Source of the DNA: Aminobacter sp. AP02
Lineage (GTDB): Bacteria > Pseudomonadota > Alphaproteobacteria > Rhizobiales > Rhizobiaceae
Reading direction: 5' to 3'
NCBI RefSeq assembly: GCF_003148805.1
Contig: NZ_QGGX01000004.1
Coordinates: 1 to 64,000, forward strand
DNA: 64,000 bases
The notes under the pieces were generated by a model. That model ran no database searches and had not been told where the DNA came from. It worked only from the letters and a program-made list of their open reading frames with translations. Positions 17,424 through 26,121 of this stretch are shown piece by piece (position 1 is the stretch's first letter; every line of letters begins with the position of its first letter). A program made the position numbers and the translations under genes.

Positions 17424-18302
17424 TTAGCCGGCGGCGCTGCGCCAGAAGGCTTTGAGCGCTGCGAACAACGAGGGGCGTTCTTTCACCAGCCGGATGCCGA
17501 GATTGTCGGGCGCCATGCCGGCGGCGCAGCCGCCGCTTTTGCCGTCGCGAATGAAGAATGACATGTAGCCGCGGTGCTGGCCGCCGGTGACCCTGACACC
17601 GCAATTGTCGGTGCTGCTTTCGACGTCGCCTTGATGGTTCACAGAGGCGCGGCGATAGCAGGTCGACGTCCATTCCCAGACATTACCCGCAAGATCATAG
17701 ACACCTTTTGAATTCGCCCCAAAATGGCCGTGGGGCTTGGGTTCGGGGTCGCGTCCTTTCGCGGCTTCCGCCTCGCTGCGATAGCGCGCGAGCCAGCGTG
17801 CGGCGGGGTTGTTGGTCTCTTCGATCCCGAGCGTGTCATCGGTGAACCGTTCGGCTGCTGCGAACGCCCATTCCTCGTCGGTGGGCAGCCGCCATGTTTC
17901 GCCGGTGCGACCCGACAGCCAGCTCGCATAGGCAGTCGCGTCGCGGAAACTTACGCCCGTCGCGGGAAGCGCGCCTTTGTTGTCGCTCGCGCCCTCGGCT
18001 GCTTCACAGGCGCCGTCGGCAACGCATTGCCCATAGTCGCTGATGCTGACTTGATAGGCCATGATCTCGAACGGGCGACGAAAGCGCACGTCCTCTTTCG
18101 GCGCGTCGACCGGGCGCTCGGACTTCAGGAATTCTCCGGGCATCCGATAGGCCAATGTTCCGGGTGTTATGGTGACTGTTCTAGGCGACGCGAACCCCGA
18201 AGGAGGAGGTGCAGCAGCGGGCCAGCCGGTCTGGGAGATTACCGCCAGCGCGATGGCTGGGACAGCGATGGCGCTGGTTACGAGAAGGCTGCCGAACTTC
18301 AT
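17424..18302 (-). CDS. nirV: NirV, formylglycine-generating-enzyme-like protein
   Basis: This 292-residue exported protein of the SUMF1/EgtB fold accompanies copper nitrite reductase in many denitrifiers. It has a signal peptide (LLVTSAIAVPAIALAVISQ) and the fold's landmarks ATGVSFRDATAYASWLSGRTGETWRLPTDEEWAFA and GVYDLAGNVWEWTSTCY. Late cysteines (CGVRV and GGCAAGM) are visible. The gene lies 78 bases after nirK with a strong hairpin terminator between them. Its exact role with NirK is not settled in the literature. Confidence 0.93.
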   Translation of the reverse strand: MKFGSLLVTSAIAVPAIALAVISQTGWPAAAPPPSGFASPRTVTITPGTLAYRMPGEFLKSERPVDAPKEDVRFRRPFEIMAYQVSISDYGQCVADGACEAAEGASDNKGALPATGVSFRDATAYASWLSGRTGETWRLPTDEEWAFAAAERFTDDTLGIEETNNPAARWLARYRSEAEAAKGRDPEPKPHGHFGANSKGVYDLAGNVWEWTSTCYRRASVNHQGDVESSTDNCGVRVTGGQHRGYMSFFIRDGKSGGCAAGMAPDNLGIRLVKERPSLFAALKAFWRSAAG

Positions 18303-18322
18303 GGAGTTGGTCCTTTTGCAAA

Positions 18323-18355
18323 GAAAAAACGGCCCGCCGTGGATGCGGCGGGCCG
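18323..18355 (-). terminator. Terminator/attenuator between nirK and nirV
   Basis: CGGCCCGCCG (18330-18339) and CGGCGGGCCG (18346-18355) form a perfect 10-bp stem; reading the minus strand a run of six T residues follows. It lies between the nirK stop (18381) and the nirV start (18302), so nirK message should greatly exceed nirV message, or nirV needs read-through. Confidence 0.8.
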
Positions 18356-18380
18356 AAAGAAGCAGCGCTGAGGCCCGCCG

Positions 18381-19499
18381 TCAGTTGGTCGGGATCGGGC
18401 CTGGGGCCTGAACCTGCTTCATCAGGTCGTCATTCCACTCGCCCTCGACCATCACATGCGCGGTTGCGCCAAGTTCGGCCGCTTCGATCAGGTTGTGGTT
18501 GACGTAGGCATAGACCCCCGGCTGGAGGAAGGTGTAGAGCGCCGCCCCTGCCGAACCGCCACGGATGAACCAGGTCTCGAGGTCCTTGGCAGGTGGGTTG
18601 ATGAACTTACCCTCTTCCCAGACATGATCGCCATGCCCACCGATCAGGTGGGGCCTGGTGTCCCGGTTTGCCTGGGCATGGACGAACAGGACAGTTTCCC
18701 CGACCTTGGCCTTCAGCGCGTTGTCACCTGTCAGCGCTCCAACCTTGCCGTTGAAGACGACGTGGGTCGGGATCAGACCGCGCATCACCTTCAGCGTCTC
18801 GTCGTAGCTGTCCCCGAGGCTCTCGTACTTCTTGTACTTGCCATTCTCGTCGCGCGGCACATAGAGATCGTGTTCGCCGACGTAGAAGATGCGGTCGTAC
18901 TTGAGCGGCTTGCCGGCCTCATCCTTCAGACCGTCGCGGGGCAGCACCATTACAGCGCCGCTCATGCCAGAGACAACGTGCCAGGGGATCATCCCCGTCG
19001 GGGCGCAGTGGTAGACGAAGGTGCCGGTGCGCGTGGCCTTCCAGCGCAGCACTGCCTGCTCGCCCGGGTTTACATGGGTCAGCGCACCGCCGCCCAATGC
19101 GCCCGTGGCGGCATGGAAGTCAATATTGTGCGGCATCTCGTTGGTCTCGGGATTGACCAGCGTTAGCTCGACATAGTCGCCTTCATGCACGATCATCAAT
19201 GGCCCGGGCATGGAGCCTTCATAGGTCATGGCCCGCAGCGTGGTGCCCTCGCCATCGATGACCATCGGCTGTTCCTTGATGGTCATCCTGTATTCGATGA
19301 TCTTCGGACCGCCCTTGGCAACCTGGTCATGGGCATGAGCAAAGGGCGGGGCGACAAGATCGACCTTGACCCGGGGAAGACCGGCGATGTCGGCTACCTT
19401 GGCCTGCGCCAGCGCCGGGGTAGCGAGTACCGAGCCCAGGAGCGCGGCCGCTGCCGCACCTGTGGCTGTACCCAAGAGTGCTTCGCGTCGCGTCAACAT
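18381..19499 (-). CDS. nirK: Copper-containing nitrite reductase NirK
   Basis: This periplasmic homotrimeric enzyme reduces nitrite to NO. An RR-type export signal ([12 protein letters not shown] then a hydrophobic run to ALAQA) is followed by two cupredoxin domains. Type-1 copper ligands are H124, C165, H174 and M179; type-2 ligands are H129, H164 and a histidine in the second domain; D127 is the catalytic aspartate (MPHNIDFH). The length of 372 residues fits class I NirK. ATG 19499 has a near-ideal AGAAGGAGA ribosome site. A FNR/NnrR-like box lies 74 bases upstream. Pseudoazurin is the likely electron donor. Confidence 0.97.
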   Translation of the reverse strand: MLTRREALLGTATGAAAAALLGSVLATPALAQAKVADIAGLPRVKVDLVAPPFAHAHDQVAKGGPKIIEYRMTIKEQPMVIDGEGTTLRAMTYEGSMPGPLMIVHEGDYVELTLVNPETNEMPHNIDFHAATGALGGGALTHVNPGEQAVLRWKATRTGTFVYHCAPTGMIPWHVVSGMSGAVMVLPRDGLKDEAGKPLKYDRIFYVGEHDLYVPRDENGKYKKYESLGDSYDETLKVMRGLIPTHVVFNGKVGALTGDNALKAKVGETVLFVHAQANRDTRPHLIGGHGDHVWEEGKFINPPAKDLETWFIRGGSAGAALYTFLQPGVYAYVNHNLIEAAELGATAHVMVEGEWNDDLMKQVQAPGPIPTN

Positions 19500-19573
19500 T
19501 TCTAAATCTCCTTCTGGCGTGACGTTGCCTGTTGTTACGATCCGGAGAATAGGAGCCCTGCGACTACCGATCT

Positions 19574-19587
19574 TTGATGCAGCGCAA
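19574..19587. promoter_or_regulatory. FNR/NnrR-like box upstream of nirK
   Basis: TTGAT-GCAG-CGCAA, a 14-bp Crp/Fnr-type dyad, lies 74 bases before the nirK start. It is identical at 13 of 14 positions to the reversed pseudoazurin box, which supports a shared regulator. Confidence 0.75.
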
Positions 19588-19706
19588 ACAATTGCTGCGG
19601 TGCGCAAATTTATGATCGTCTTGCAGGAAATTGTCGCCTTGACCGATGCGTTGGCTTCGAATGCTTCGCCAAGCAGTACAAAACACGGTCGCGACCGACT
19701 GGCGGC

Positions 19707-20150
19707 TCAGCGTGGATTGGCGGTTATCGAAGCGAGCAAGCTTTGCTCGGATGCCACATGGCGGCGAACGGCCAGAAAATAGGCGCGCAACATGTAGCCG
19801 ATGGTATTCCAGGAGCGTCGTCCACCACCGCGCGACAGGGTGGCAAGGATGCGCTCGATTTCGTCGGCTGCCGCGCCGTCTTGGACATGTTCTTCGCGGA
19901 GACGGTCAATTGTCGTTTGAATGCCTTCGGCATGAAGGCGCTTGAGGGCTTCCGGAAAGAGAACTTTTTCTTCCAGCCTGTTTGCCGCTTCGATAGCCGG
20001 CTTGAGCGTGGTGGAAATCTGCCTGCAGCGCTTCCGGTCGGGACGAGGAAGAGAATCTGCGATTTCTTCGAGGCTGTCGCAGATCTGCAGCGTCGCGCGA
20101 TAGAGGCTGGTCAGTTCGACGAAACCAGCCGTCTGGTCGGGTTCAATCAT
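19707..20150 (-). CDS. Hemerythrin-like (HHE-type) protein with degenerate metal site
   Basis: This is a four-helix-bundle protein of 147 residues that resembles hemerythrin HHE domains: EEKVLFP at 60-66, EEH at 86-88, and HxxxE at 131-135. H88, H131 and E135 are present, but the histidines expected in the first helix and before EEKVLFP are not (Y17/R18 and A56/N57 occupy those regions), so only half of the usual di-iron ligand set is visible. Proteins of this type sit near nor genes in several rhizobia. It is followed by a tiny membrane-protein gene and precedes nirK on the same strand. A role in NO or iron handling is inference. Confidence 0.7.
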   Translation of the reverse strand: MIEPDQTAGFVELTSLYRATLQICDSLEEIADSLPRPDRKRCRQISTTLKPAIEAANRLEEKVLFPEALKRLHAEGIQTTIDRLREEHVQDGAAADEIERILATLSRGGGRRSWNTIGYMLRAYFLAVRRHVASEQSLLASITANPR

Positions 20151-20170
20151 CGCCGCCGGCCCTGCGACGC

Positions 20171-20326
20171 CTACTGATTGAAGAACAGCACTGCAGCGAT
20201 AGCGACAGACGCAAGCACTGCTGATGCCGCCCCGGCGCGCTGGAGCACACCCATCTTGTAAAGAAGCAGCGCAAAGCCGACGATGATCGGCGTGGCGACC
20301 GAAAGTCCGATCTGGGCGTTGGTCAT
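20171..20326 (-). CDS. Small membrane protein of unknown function (51 aa)
   Basis: A 51-residue protein starts MTNAQIGLSVATPIIVGFALLLYKMG and has two hydrophobic stretches separated by a short charged turn (LLYKMGVLQRAGAAS). ATG 20326 has a GGAG motif upstream and lies 61 bases from the FNR-like box at 20388, in the divergent direction from norE. It is 20 bases before the hemerythrin-like gene, so the two are probably one transcript. I do not recognise the family. Confidence 0.65.
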   Translation of the reverse strand: MTNAQIGLSVATPIIVGFALLLYKMGVLQRAGAASAVLASVAIAAVLFFNQ

Positions 20327-20387
20327 GGCGCGGGCTCCATTGGTCGATGCTGATGCCGCGATGTCGCAGATTTTCGCGCCCGCCACC

Positions 20388-20401
20388 TTGCGCAAACGCA
20401 A
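20388..20401. promoter_or_regulatory. FNR/NnrR-like box between norE and the divergent small gene
   Basis: TTGCG-CAAA-CGCAA is a perfect dyad with two CGCAA half sites. It lies 33 bases before norE and 61 bases before the divergent 51-residue gene. Confidence 0.75.
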
Positions 20402-20434
20402 AGAAGCTCTGCCGCCCCCTGCCGAAGAAGCAGC

Positions 20435-20992
20435 ATGGAGATGACCGTTGCGACGCATGTGCAGGAAGACGAAGCGCCGGATGCCGGCGATTTCCTGCTC
20501 TGGATCCTGGTGTGGAGCGAGCTTGCCGCCTTCGGCATCTTGCTTGTCGCCTTCATGGTTGCCGGCGTCGTGCAGGCGGACCAGTTCGCCGCCGGGCGCG
20601 TGCATCTCAACACGCCGCTCGCTGCGTTGAACACCGCCGTGCTGCTCACCAGCGGCTGGCAGGCCGCGCGCGCAGCGCGGCCAGGGGCGGTGCGCGGCCA
20701 GGCCAGGGGCGCGCTCATCTTAGCCGCACTTTTCGGCCTGCTGTTCGTCGCCATCAAGCTGTTCGAATTCAGCGGCGAGATCGGACATGCCGGAGATGAA
20801 GCCTACGGCGTGTTCTTCGAGCTGTATTTCCTGCTGACGGGCTTCCACCTGCTCCACGTCGCCTTCGGCGCGCTGGTGCTGCTGCTGGTCAGCTGGCGGA
20901 TCAGCCGTGCCAACGTCATCCTCATCACCACGCTGTGGCATATCTTCGATCTGGTCTGGATCGTCATGTTCCCGCTTGTCTATCTGGCGTGA
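20435..20992 (+). CDS. norE: NorE, cytochrome c oxidase subunit III-like protein
   Basis: This 185-residue inner-membrane protein of the COX3 family has five hydrophobic segments: FLLWILVWSELAAFGILLVAFMV, LAALNTAVLLTSGW, ALILAALFGLLFVAIKLFEF, the family-typical FFELYFLLTGFHLLHVAFGALVLLLV, and the C-terminal HIFDLVWIVMFPLVYLA. NorE stabilises or enhances nitric oxide reductase activity. ATG 20435 is used here; an ATG two codons in is an alternative. It is followed four bases later by norF. Confidence 0.92.
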   Translation: MEMTVATHVQEDEAPDAGDFLLWILVWSELAAFGILLVAFMVAGVVQADQFAAGRVHLNTPLAALNTAVLLTSGWQAARAARPGAVRGQARGALILAALFGLLFVAIKLFEFSGEIGHAGDEAYGVFFELYFLLTGFHLLHVAFGALVLLLVSWRISRANVILITTLWHIFDLVWIVMFPLVYLA

Positions 20993-20996
20993 GCGC

Positions 20997-21269
20997 ATGG
21001 CAGACGGCACCCCCCGGCGGCTCGCCCGCTCCTGGTTCTTCCTTCTCGCCCTGACCGGGGCGAGCGTGCTGGCCGTGCGCTTTGGCGGCGCGGCGGCAGG
21101 TACCGCGCTCGTTCTCGGCCTTGCAATGCTCAAGGCCCGCCTCGTAATTCTGGATTTCATGGGCCTGCGCGGCCAGGCGGCGATGTCGCGTGCGTTGCTG
21201 GGCTGGTGCCTGACGATCGTGCTGGGCAGCGCGGCAAAGGCGATCGCTGTGGCGATGGCGATCGGCTGA
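20997..21269 (+). CDS. norF: NorF, cytochrome c oxidase subunit IV-like protein
   Basis: This 90-residue membrane protein has three hydrophobic segments (WFFLLALTGASVLAV, AGTALVLGLAMLKARLVILDFMGL, GWCLTIVLGSAAKAIAVAMAIG), the size and pattern of NorF/COX4-family proteins. ATG 20997 starts four bases after the norE stop. It ends 160 bases before norC. Confidence 0.87.
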   Translation: MADGTPRRLARSWFFLLALTGASVLAVRFGGAAAGTALVLGLAMLKARLVILDFMGLRGQAAMSRALLGWCLTIVLGSAAKAIAVAMAIG

Positions 21270-21285
21270 GCCGTAGGCGACTTGT

Positions 21286-21299
21286 TTGCCAAAACGCAA
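21286..21299. promoter_or_regulatory. FNR/NnrR-like box upstream of norC
   Basis: TTGCC-AAAA-CGCAA matches the local consensus with one changed base in the left half site. It lies 129 bases before norC, so a 5' leader of about 90 bases is expected if it acts as a class II activator site. Confidence 0.65.
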
Positions 21300-21428
21300 A
21301 GAAGCTCCTCCCCAAACTCATAGAAGGGTTCCGGTTCGGGTAACCGGAGACCGCCGGGCTGTGCCTGTCGGGAGGGAAAACGATCGGGCCGAACCGCTGG
21401 CGCGGCCTCTGTCTGGAAAGGTGTCGTG

Positions 21429-21881
21429 ATGGCAGAACGCCTCACAAAAACGGGGGCTCGAAACGTCTTTTACGGCGGCTCGATCTTCTTCTTCGCAATC
21501 TTCGTCGGGCTGACGGCCCACAGCCATTTTTACATTCGCACCACGTCTACGGACGAAAAGACGCTGACGGACTCCGTCGCGCGCGGCAAGCACGTCTGGG
21601 AAAAGAACTCCTGCATCAACTGCCACACGATCCTGGGCGAGGGGGCTTATTTCGCTCCCGAACTCGGCAATGTGTGGAAGCGTTACGGCGGCGAAAGCGA
21701 CCCTGACGGGGCGCGTGAAACGCTCAAGGCCTGGATGGCAGCACAACCCTCGGGGATAGAGGGCCGCCGCCAGATGCCGCAGTTCCACCTCACTGACGGG
21801 GAGCTGAACGATCTCGCCGATTTTCTCGAATGGACGAGCCGCATCAACACCCAGAAGTGGCCCCCGAACGAGGCTGGCTGA
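21429..21881 (+). CDS. norC: Nitric oxide reductase cytochrome c subunit NorC
   Basis: This 150-residue membrane-anchored monoheme cytochrome c passes electrons to NorB. It has an N-terminal anchor (YGGSIFFFAIFVGLTAHSHF), a heme site CINCH within a WEKNSCINCHTILGEGAYFAPEL segment, and a candidate axial methionine in RRQMPQFHL. ATG 21429 follows AAAGGTG; a GTG one codon upstream is possible. It is the first gene of norCBQD. Confidence 0.96.
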   Translation: MAERLTKTGARNVFYGGSIFFFAIFVGLTAHSHFYIRTTSTDEKTLTDSVARGKHVWEKNSCINCHTILGEGAYFAPELGNVWKRYGGESDPDGARETLKAWMAAQPSGIEGRRQMPQFHLTDGELNDLADFLEWTSRINTQKWPPNEAG

Positions 21882-21899
21882 GGCGCCAAGGAGAGAGAT

Positions 21900-23246
21900 A
21901 TGAAATACCAAACCCAGAAGGTCGCAATGACCTACTTCTATGGCGCGCTGGTCCTGTTTTTTGCACAGGTCGCCTTCGGCGTGCTTGCCGGCCTCGTCTA
22001 TGTCGTACCCAACACGCTGTCAGAGCTCCTGCCTTTCAACATCATCCGCATGATCCACACCAATGCGCTGGTGGTCTGGCTGTTGATGGGTTTCATGGGC
22101 GCAACCTATTATCTTTTGCCCGAGGAGACCGAGACCGAGCTCTACAGCCCGAAGCTGGCGATCCTCCAGTTCTGGATGTTCTTCGTCGCCGCCGGCATCG
22201 CCGTGGTCGGCTACCTGTTCCGCATCCATGAGGGGCGCGAGTTTCTCGAGCAGCCCTTCATCATCAAGGTCGGCATCGTCGTCGTGGTTTTGATGTTCCT
22301 GTTCAACATCACCATGACAGCCCTCAAGGGGCGCAAGACGACCATCACCAACATCCTGCTGTTCGGCCTGTGGGCGCTGGCGATCTTCTTCCTGTTTTCG
22401 TTCTACAATCCGTCAAACCTCGCACTCGACAAGATGTACTGGTGGTACGTCATTCACCTTTGGGTCGAAGGCGTGTGGGAACTGATCATGGCGTCGGCGC
22501 TGGCGTTCCTGATGATCAAGCTCAATGGCGTCGATCGCGAGGTCGTAGAAAAATGGCTCTACATCATCGTTGGCCTGGCGCTGTTTTCCGGCATTCTCGG
22601 CACGGGCCACCACTACTACTGGATCGGCGCGCCCGGCTACTGGCAGTGGATCGGCTCGCTGTTTTCAACGCTTGAAGTGGCGCCGTTCTTCTCCATGGTG
22701 CTGTTCACCTTCCACATGACCTGGAAGGCAGGCCGCAATCATCCGAACAAGGCAGCGCTGCTTTGGTCCATCGGCTGCTCCGTCATGGCCTTCTTCGGCG
22801 CCGGCGTCTGGGGCTTCCTGCACACGCTGTCGTCGGTGAACTACTACACCCACGGCACGCAGATGACGGCGGCGCACGGGCATCTCGCCTTCTTCGGGGC
22901 CTATGTGATGCTCAACCTCGCAATGATGGCCTATGCCATTCCCGAGATCAAAGGCCGCGCGCCCTATCGGCAGTGGCTGAACATGGTGAGCTTCTGGATG
23001 ATGGTCACGGCGATGTCGGTGATGACCTTCGCGCTCACTTTCGCCGGTGTCGTCCAGGTGCATCTCCAGCGCGTTCTGGGCGAAAGTTACATGGACGTCC
23101 AGGATCAGCTGGCGCTGTTTTACTGGGTCCGCCTCGGTTCCGGCGTCGTCGTGGTCATCTCAGCGCTGATGTTCATGTGGGCCGTGCTCGTGCCGGGACG
23201 CGAGCGTAGCGAGAAGCCGGCGCGCGCCCTGCAGCCCGCCGAATGA
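21900..23246 (+). CDS. norB: Nitric oxide reductase catalytic subunit NorB
   Basis: This heme-copper-oxidase-superfamily membrane enzyme reduces two NO to N2O. It is 448 residues with 12 membrane segments. The conserved histidines appear in MIHTNALVVWLLMGFMG, VIHLWVEG, GTGHHYYWIG and HGHLAFFG; the second-helix and active-site glutamate positions fit a cytochrome c-dependent cNOR with a separate NorC. It lies 18 bases after norC with a GGAGAGA ribosome site. Confidence 0.97.
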   Translation: MKYQTQKVAMTYFYGALVLFFAQVAFGVLAGLVYVVPNTLSELLPFNIIRMIHTNALVVWLLMGFMGATYYLLPEETETELYSPKLAILQFWMFFVAAGIAVVGYLFRIHEGREFLEQPFIIKVGIVVVVLMFLFNITMTALKGRKTTITNILLFGLWALAIFFLFSFYNPSNLALDKMYWWYVIHLWVEGVWELIMASALAFLMIKLNGVDREVVEKWLYIIVGLALFSGILGTGHHYYWIGAPGYWQWIGSLFSTLEVAPFFSMVLFTFHMTWKAGRNHPNKAALLWSIGCSVMAFFGAGVWGFLHTLSSVNYYTHGTQMTAAHGHLAFFGAYVMLNLAMMAYAIPEIKGRAPYRQWLNMVSFWMMVTAMSVMTFALTFAGVVQVHLQRVLGESYMDVQDQLALFYWVRLGSGVVVVISALMFMWAVLVPGRERSEKPARALQPAE

Positions 23247-23322
23247 CACCGTCCCTCCGGCCCCGGTTCGTCCGGGGCCGGACATCCGCACCTGCGACCG
23301 CTTCCCCACGGAGTTCCTCCTC

Positions 23323-24135
23323 ATGACAATTGCCCTGCCGAACGTTCGCCCTGTCACCGACCTCCCGGCCTATTACAGCCCCTCGGGCAACGAATGCAGC
23401 TTGTTTGAACGCGCTTGGGCGCGCCGTCTGCCGCTGCTTCTCAAGGGGCCGACCGGATGCGGCAAGACCCGGTTCGTCAGCCATATGGCGGCCAAGCTCG
23501 GCTTGCCGCTTTCGACCGTCTCCTGCCATGACGATCTGGCGGCGGCCGATCTCACCGGACGCTACCTCCTGAGAGGTGGCGATACTGTCTGGGTCGACGG
23601 GCCGCTCACCCGCGCCGTGCGCGAGGGCGGCATCTGCTATCTCGACGAGATCGTCGAGGCCCGCAAGGACGTAGCCGTCGTCCTGCATCCGTTGACCGAC
23701 GACCGCCGCATCCTGCCGCTGGAACGCACAGGCGAGCAATTGGCTGCGCCGGCGAGCTTCATGCTCGTGGTGTCCTACAATCCTGGCTACCAGAACCTGC
23801 TGAAGAGCCTGAAGCCCAGCACCCGCCAGCGTTTCATCGCCATCGAATTCGATTTCTTGCCCAAGGCAGAGGAAATCGCCGTGGTGTCGGCGGAAAGCGG
23901 CCTGGCCGAGGCGCAGGTGGCGCCGCTTGTCGAACTCGCCCGGCGCGTCCGCGCCCTCAAGGGCCACGACCTGGAAGAGGGCGCATCGACACGCCTGCTC
24001 GTCTACTGCGCAAACCTCATCGATGCCGGCGTGCCGGTGCGCGAAGCAGTGCTTGCCGCAATGATCGAACCGCTGACTGACGAGCCGGATGTGAAGTCGG
24101 CATTGCTCGAACTTGTCGATTCCTTGATCCGCTGA
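23323..24135 (+). CDS. norQ: NorQ, MoxR-type AAA+ ATPase
   Basis: This 270-residue cytoplasmic ATPase works with NorD to insert non-heme iron into NorB. Walker A GPTGCGKTRF is near residue 46, Walker B GGICYLDEI near 105, and sensor sequence VVSYNPGYQ near 148. ATG 23323 sits 77 bases after norB behind a GGAG motif. It shares its design with CoxD further right in this window. Confidence 0.95.
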   Translation: MTIALPNVRPVTDLPAYYSPSGNECSLFERAWARRLPLLLKGPTGCGKTRFVSHMAAKLGLPLSTVSCHDDLAAADLTGRYLLRGGDTVWVDGPLTRAVREGGICYLDEIVEARKDVAVVLHPLTDDRRILPLERTGEQLAAPASFMLVVSYNPGYQNLLKSLKPSTRQRFIAIEFDFLPKAEEIAVVSAESGLAEAQVAPLVELARRVRALKGHDLEEGASTRLLVYCANLIDAGVPVREAVLAAMIEPLTDEPDVKSALLELVDSLIR

Positions 24136-24145
24136 GGCGCCTGTC

Positions 24146-26047
24146 ATGTTGGATTTTCTTGAGCTGGAGGAGACGGTCGGCCGTGCCTGGCACCGGCTCA
24201 TCGGACATGTACAGACCTGGCCGCGCCACCCAGAACATGCGGTGCGCCTTGCCGAGGTGCAGCCGGTTCTGGCTGTCTGTTTCCGCGGATTTGGCGGGGA
24301 GGGAGCGGTGCAGATTGCCACTGCGCGCGGCAAAACCTCGGGTCACAGGCTCGGTTGGCGGCAGCGCATGGGGCTCGGCGAGGAAAAGCTGACCCAGCCC
24401 GGACGCGACATGTCTTCCCTGATTTTGCCCGGCGTGATCGACCTTTTCCCGGACAAGGATCTCAATCGCGATCTCTACGTCTGGCTGGTCGCCTACATGG
24501 CAGTGATGCCGCTCGAGCCTGTGGCCGAGGCTGATCTGCTGCAGCGCGATCTGGCAATGCTTGCGCGCGCGGAAGAGACGGTAGCTCGCTTGCTTGCAAG
24601 CTTTCCCGGCTTCGAACGCCGCTACCGGCGTCTTGCTGCGGCAACGCTTGAAGCGCGCCGGCGCGGGCCATTGCCCGCGGTCGAACTTCAGGTCGAAGGC
24701 CGGATATCGAGCCTTTTGCGGAAGGGCGCTCACCAGGCCGACGATGCGCTGCCGGTCATCTTCCCGCACCGCGCGCCGCCGGGTTATCTGCCCATGCTTC
24801 CCGTACCACTCTGGCCGGATGCGTTGCTGCGCATGGAGACTGCGCCGCGCCGCGGCGAAGACGAGCCGCTTGCTGGCGGCCGTGAGGCGGATGGTGTTGA
24901 GACCGAACGTCAGGTCGCCGTCCGCGAAAACGCGGACGCGCGCAAGGACGAGCGCAGCCCGTTCATCCTCAACCGCTTCGAAAAGATCCTCGCCATGGCC
25001 GAGATGGTCAATGTTGACCGTCCGTCCGACGACAGCGACGACCAGGATGCCAAGGCTGCGGAAGACCTCGACGACATGACGCTGGGCGAGCGCAAAGGCC
25101 GCCCTGCCACGCGCTTTCGCTTCGACCTCGACCTGCCCCCGGAAGCGCTGGACAGGACGCCTTTGACAGCGGAGCGAACCTACCCGGAATGGGATTTCCG
25201 CTCCGGCACCTATCTTCCCGATCATTGCCGGGTCCTTGCCGCGCCTGCTTCGGCCCTTGGCGATTGCGCGGTAACGGATGCCGAGACCACACGCCTCATC
25301 CGGCGGGTTCGGCGCCAATTCGAGGTGCTGCGTCCGCGCCACGAGGTACTGCGCGCCCAACTCGACGGCGCCGATCTCGACCTCGACGCGGTGGTGCGTG
25401 CCCGCACAGACCTGGCAGCAGGCGGACAGGGCAGCGACCGGATCCACCTGATGAGCCGACCGCAGGTGCACGACCTCGCCGTTACCATACTCGTCGACGT
25501 GTCGTTGTCGACGGACGCCTGGTTCGACAATCGCCGGGTGCTCGACGTCGAAAAGGAGGCCTTGCTCATCCTGGCCAACGGGCTTTCAGCCTGCGGCGAC
25601 AATCACTCGATCCTGACATTCACATCGAGAAGGCGCGACTGGGTGCGCATCGAGGCGGTCAAGGCTTTCGACGAACCCATGAGCGCGACGGTCGAGGCGC
25701 GCATCGGCGCCCTCAAGCCGGGTTACTATACCCGCATAGGGACGGCTATCCGGCATGCCACGGCCGAACTGGCAAAGCAGCCCAACCGCAAGAAGCTGCT
25801 TTTGGTGCTGACCGACGGAAAGCCCAATGACATTGACCACTATGAAGGTCGCTTCGCGCTTGAAGACAGTCGCCGTGCGGTGATCGAGGCGCGACGCATG
25901 GGGCTCGGCGTCTTCGGCGTGACAGTCGACCGCGAGGCAAAATCCTACATTCCGGCGCTGTTCGGCCAGAATGGCTACGCGCTGGTTGGCGAAATCAACC
26001 GGCTTCCCGCTGCACTTCCCGCAATCTATCGCAGCCTTGCGGGCTAG
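24146..26047 (+). CDS. norD: NorD, von Willebrand factor A domain protein
   Basis: This 633-residue protein is required with NorQ for active nitric oxide reductase. The long N-terminal part is family-specific; the C-terminal vWA domain begins at about residue 440, with a MIDAS motif DVSLSTD and later VLTDGKPND. It starts 11 bases after norQ and ends at a strong bidirectional terminator. Its length is normal for NorD. Confidence 0.95.
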   Translation: MLDFLELEETVGRAWHRLIGHVQTWPRHPEHAVRLAEVQPVLAVCFRGFGGEGAVQIATARGKTSGHRLGWRQRMGLGEEKLTQPGRDMSSLILPGVIDLFPDKDLNRDLYVWLVAYMAVMPLEPVAEADLLQRDLAMLARAEETVARLLASFPGFERRYRRLAAATLEARRRGPLPAVELQVEGRISSLLRKGAHQADDALPVIFPHRAPPGYLPMLPVPLWPDALLRMETAPRRGEDEPLAGGREADGVETERQVAVRENADARKDERSPFILNRFEKILAMAEMVNVDRPSDDSDDQDAKAAEDLDDMTLGERKGRPATRFRFDLDLPPEALDRTPLTAERTYPEWDFRSGTYLPDHCRVLAAPASALGDCAVTDAETTRLIRRVRRQFEVLRPRHEVLRAQLDGADLDLDAVVRARTDLAAGGQGSDRIHLMSRPQVHDLAVTILVDVSLSTDAWFDNRRVLDVEKEALLILANGLSACGDNHSILTFTSRRRDWVRIEAVKAFDEPMSATVEARIGALKPGYYTRIGTAIRHATAELAKQPNRKKLLLVLTDGKPNDIDHYEGRFALEDSRRAVIEARRMGLGVFGVTVDREAKSYIPALFGQNGYALVGEINRLPAALPAIYRSLAG

Positions 26048-26067
26048 GGGGACAAGGCTGCGATAGC

Positions 26068-26100
26068 GAAAGGCCCGGCGCGCCACAGCCGGGCCTTTTT
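26068..26100. terminator. Bidirectional terminator between norD and hemN
   Basis: GGCCCGGC (26072-26079) and GCCGGGCC (26088-26095) form a perfect stem, flanked by A residues on the left and five Ts on the right. It can stop both the norCBQD transcript and the converging hemN transcript. Confidence 0.85.
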
Positions 26101-26121
26101 GCTTTCAGTGCTTCCGTCCGT

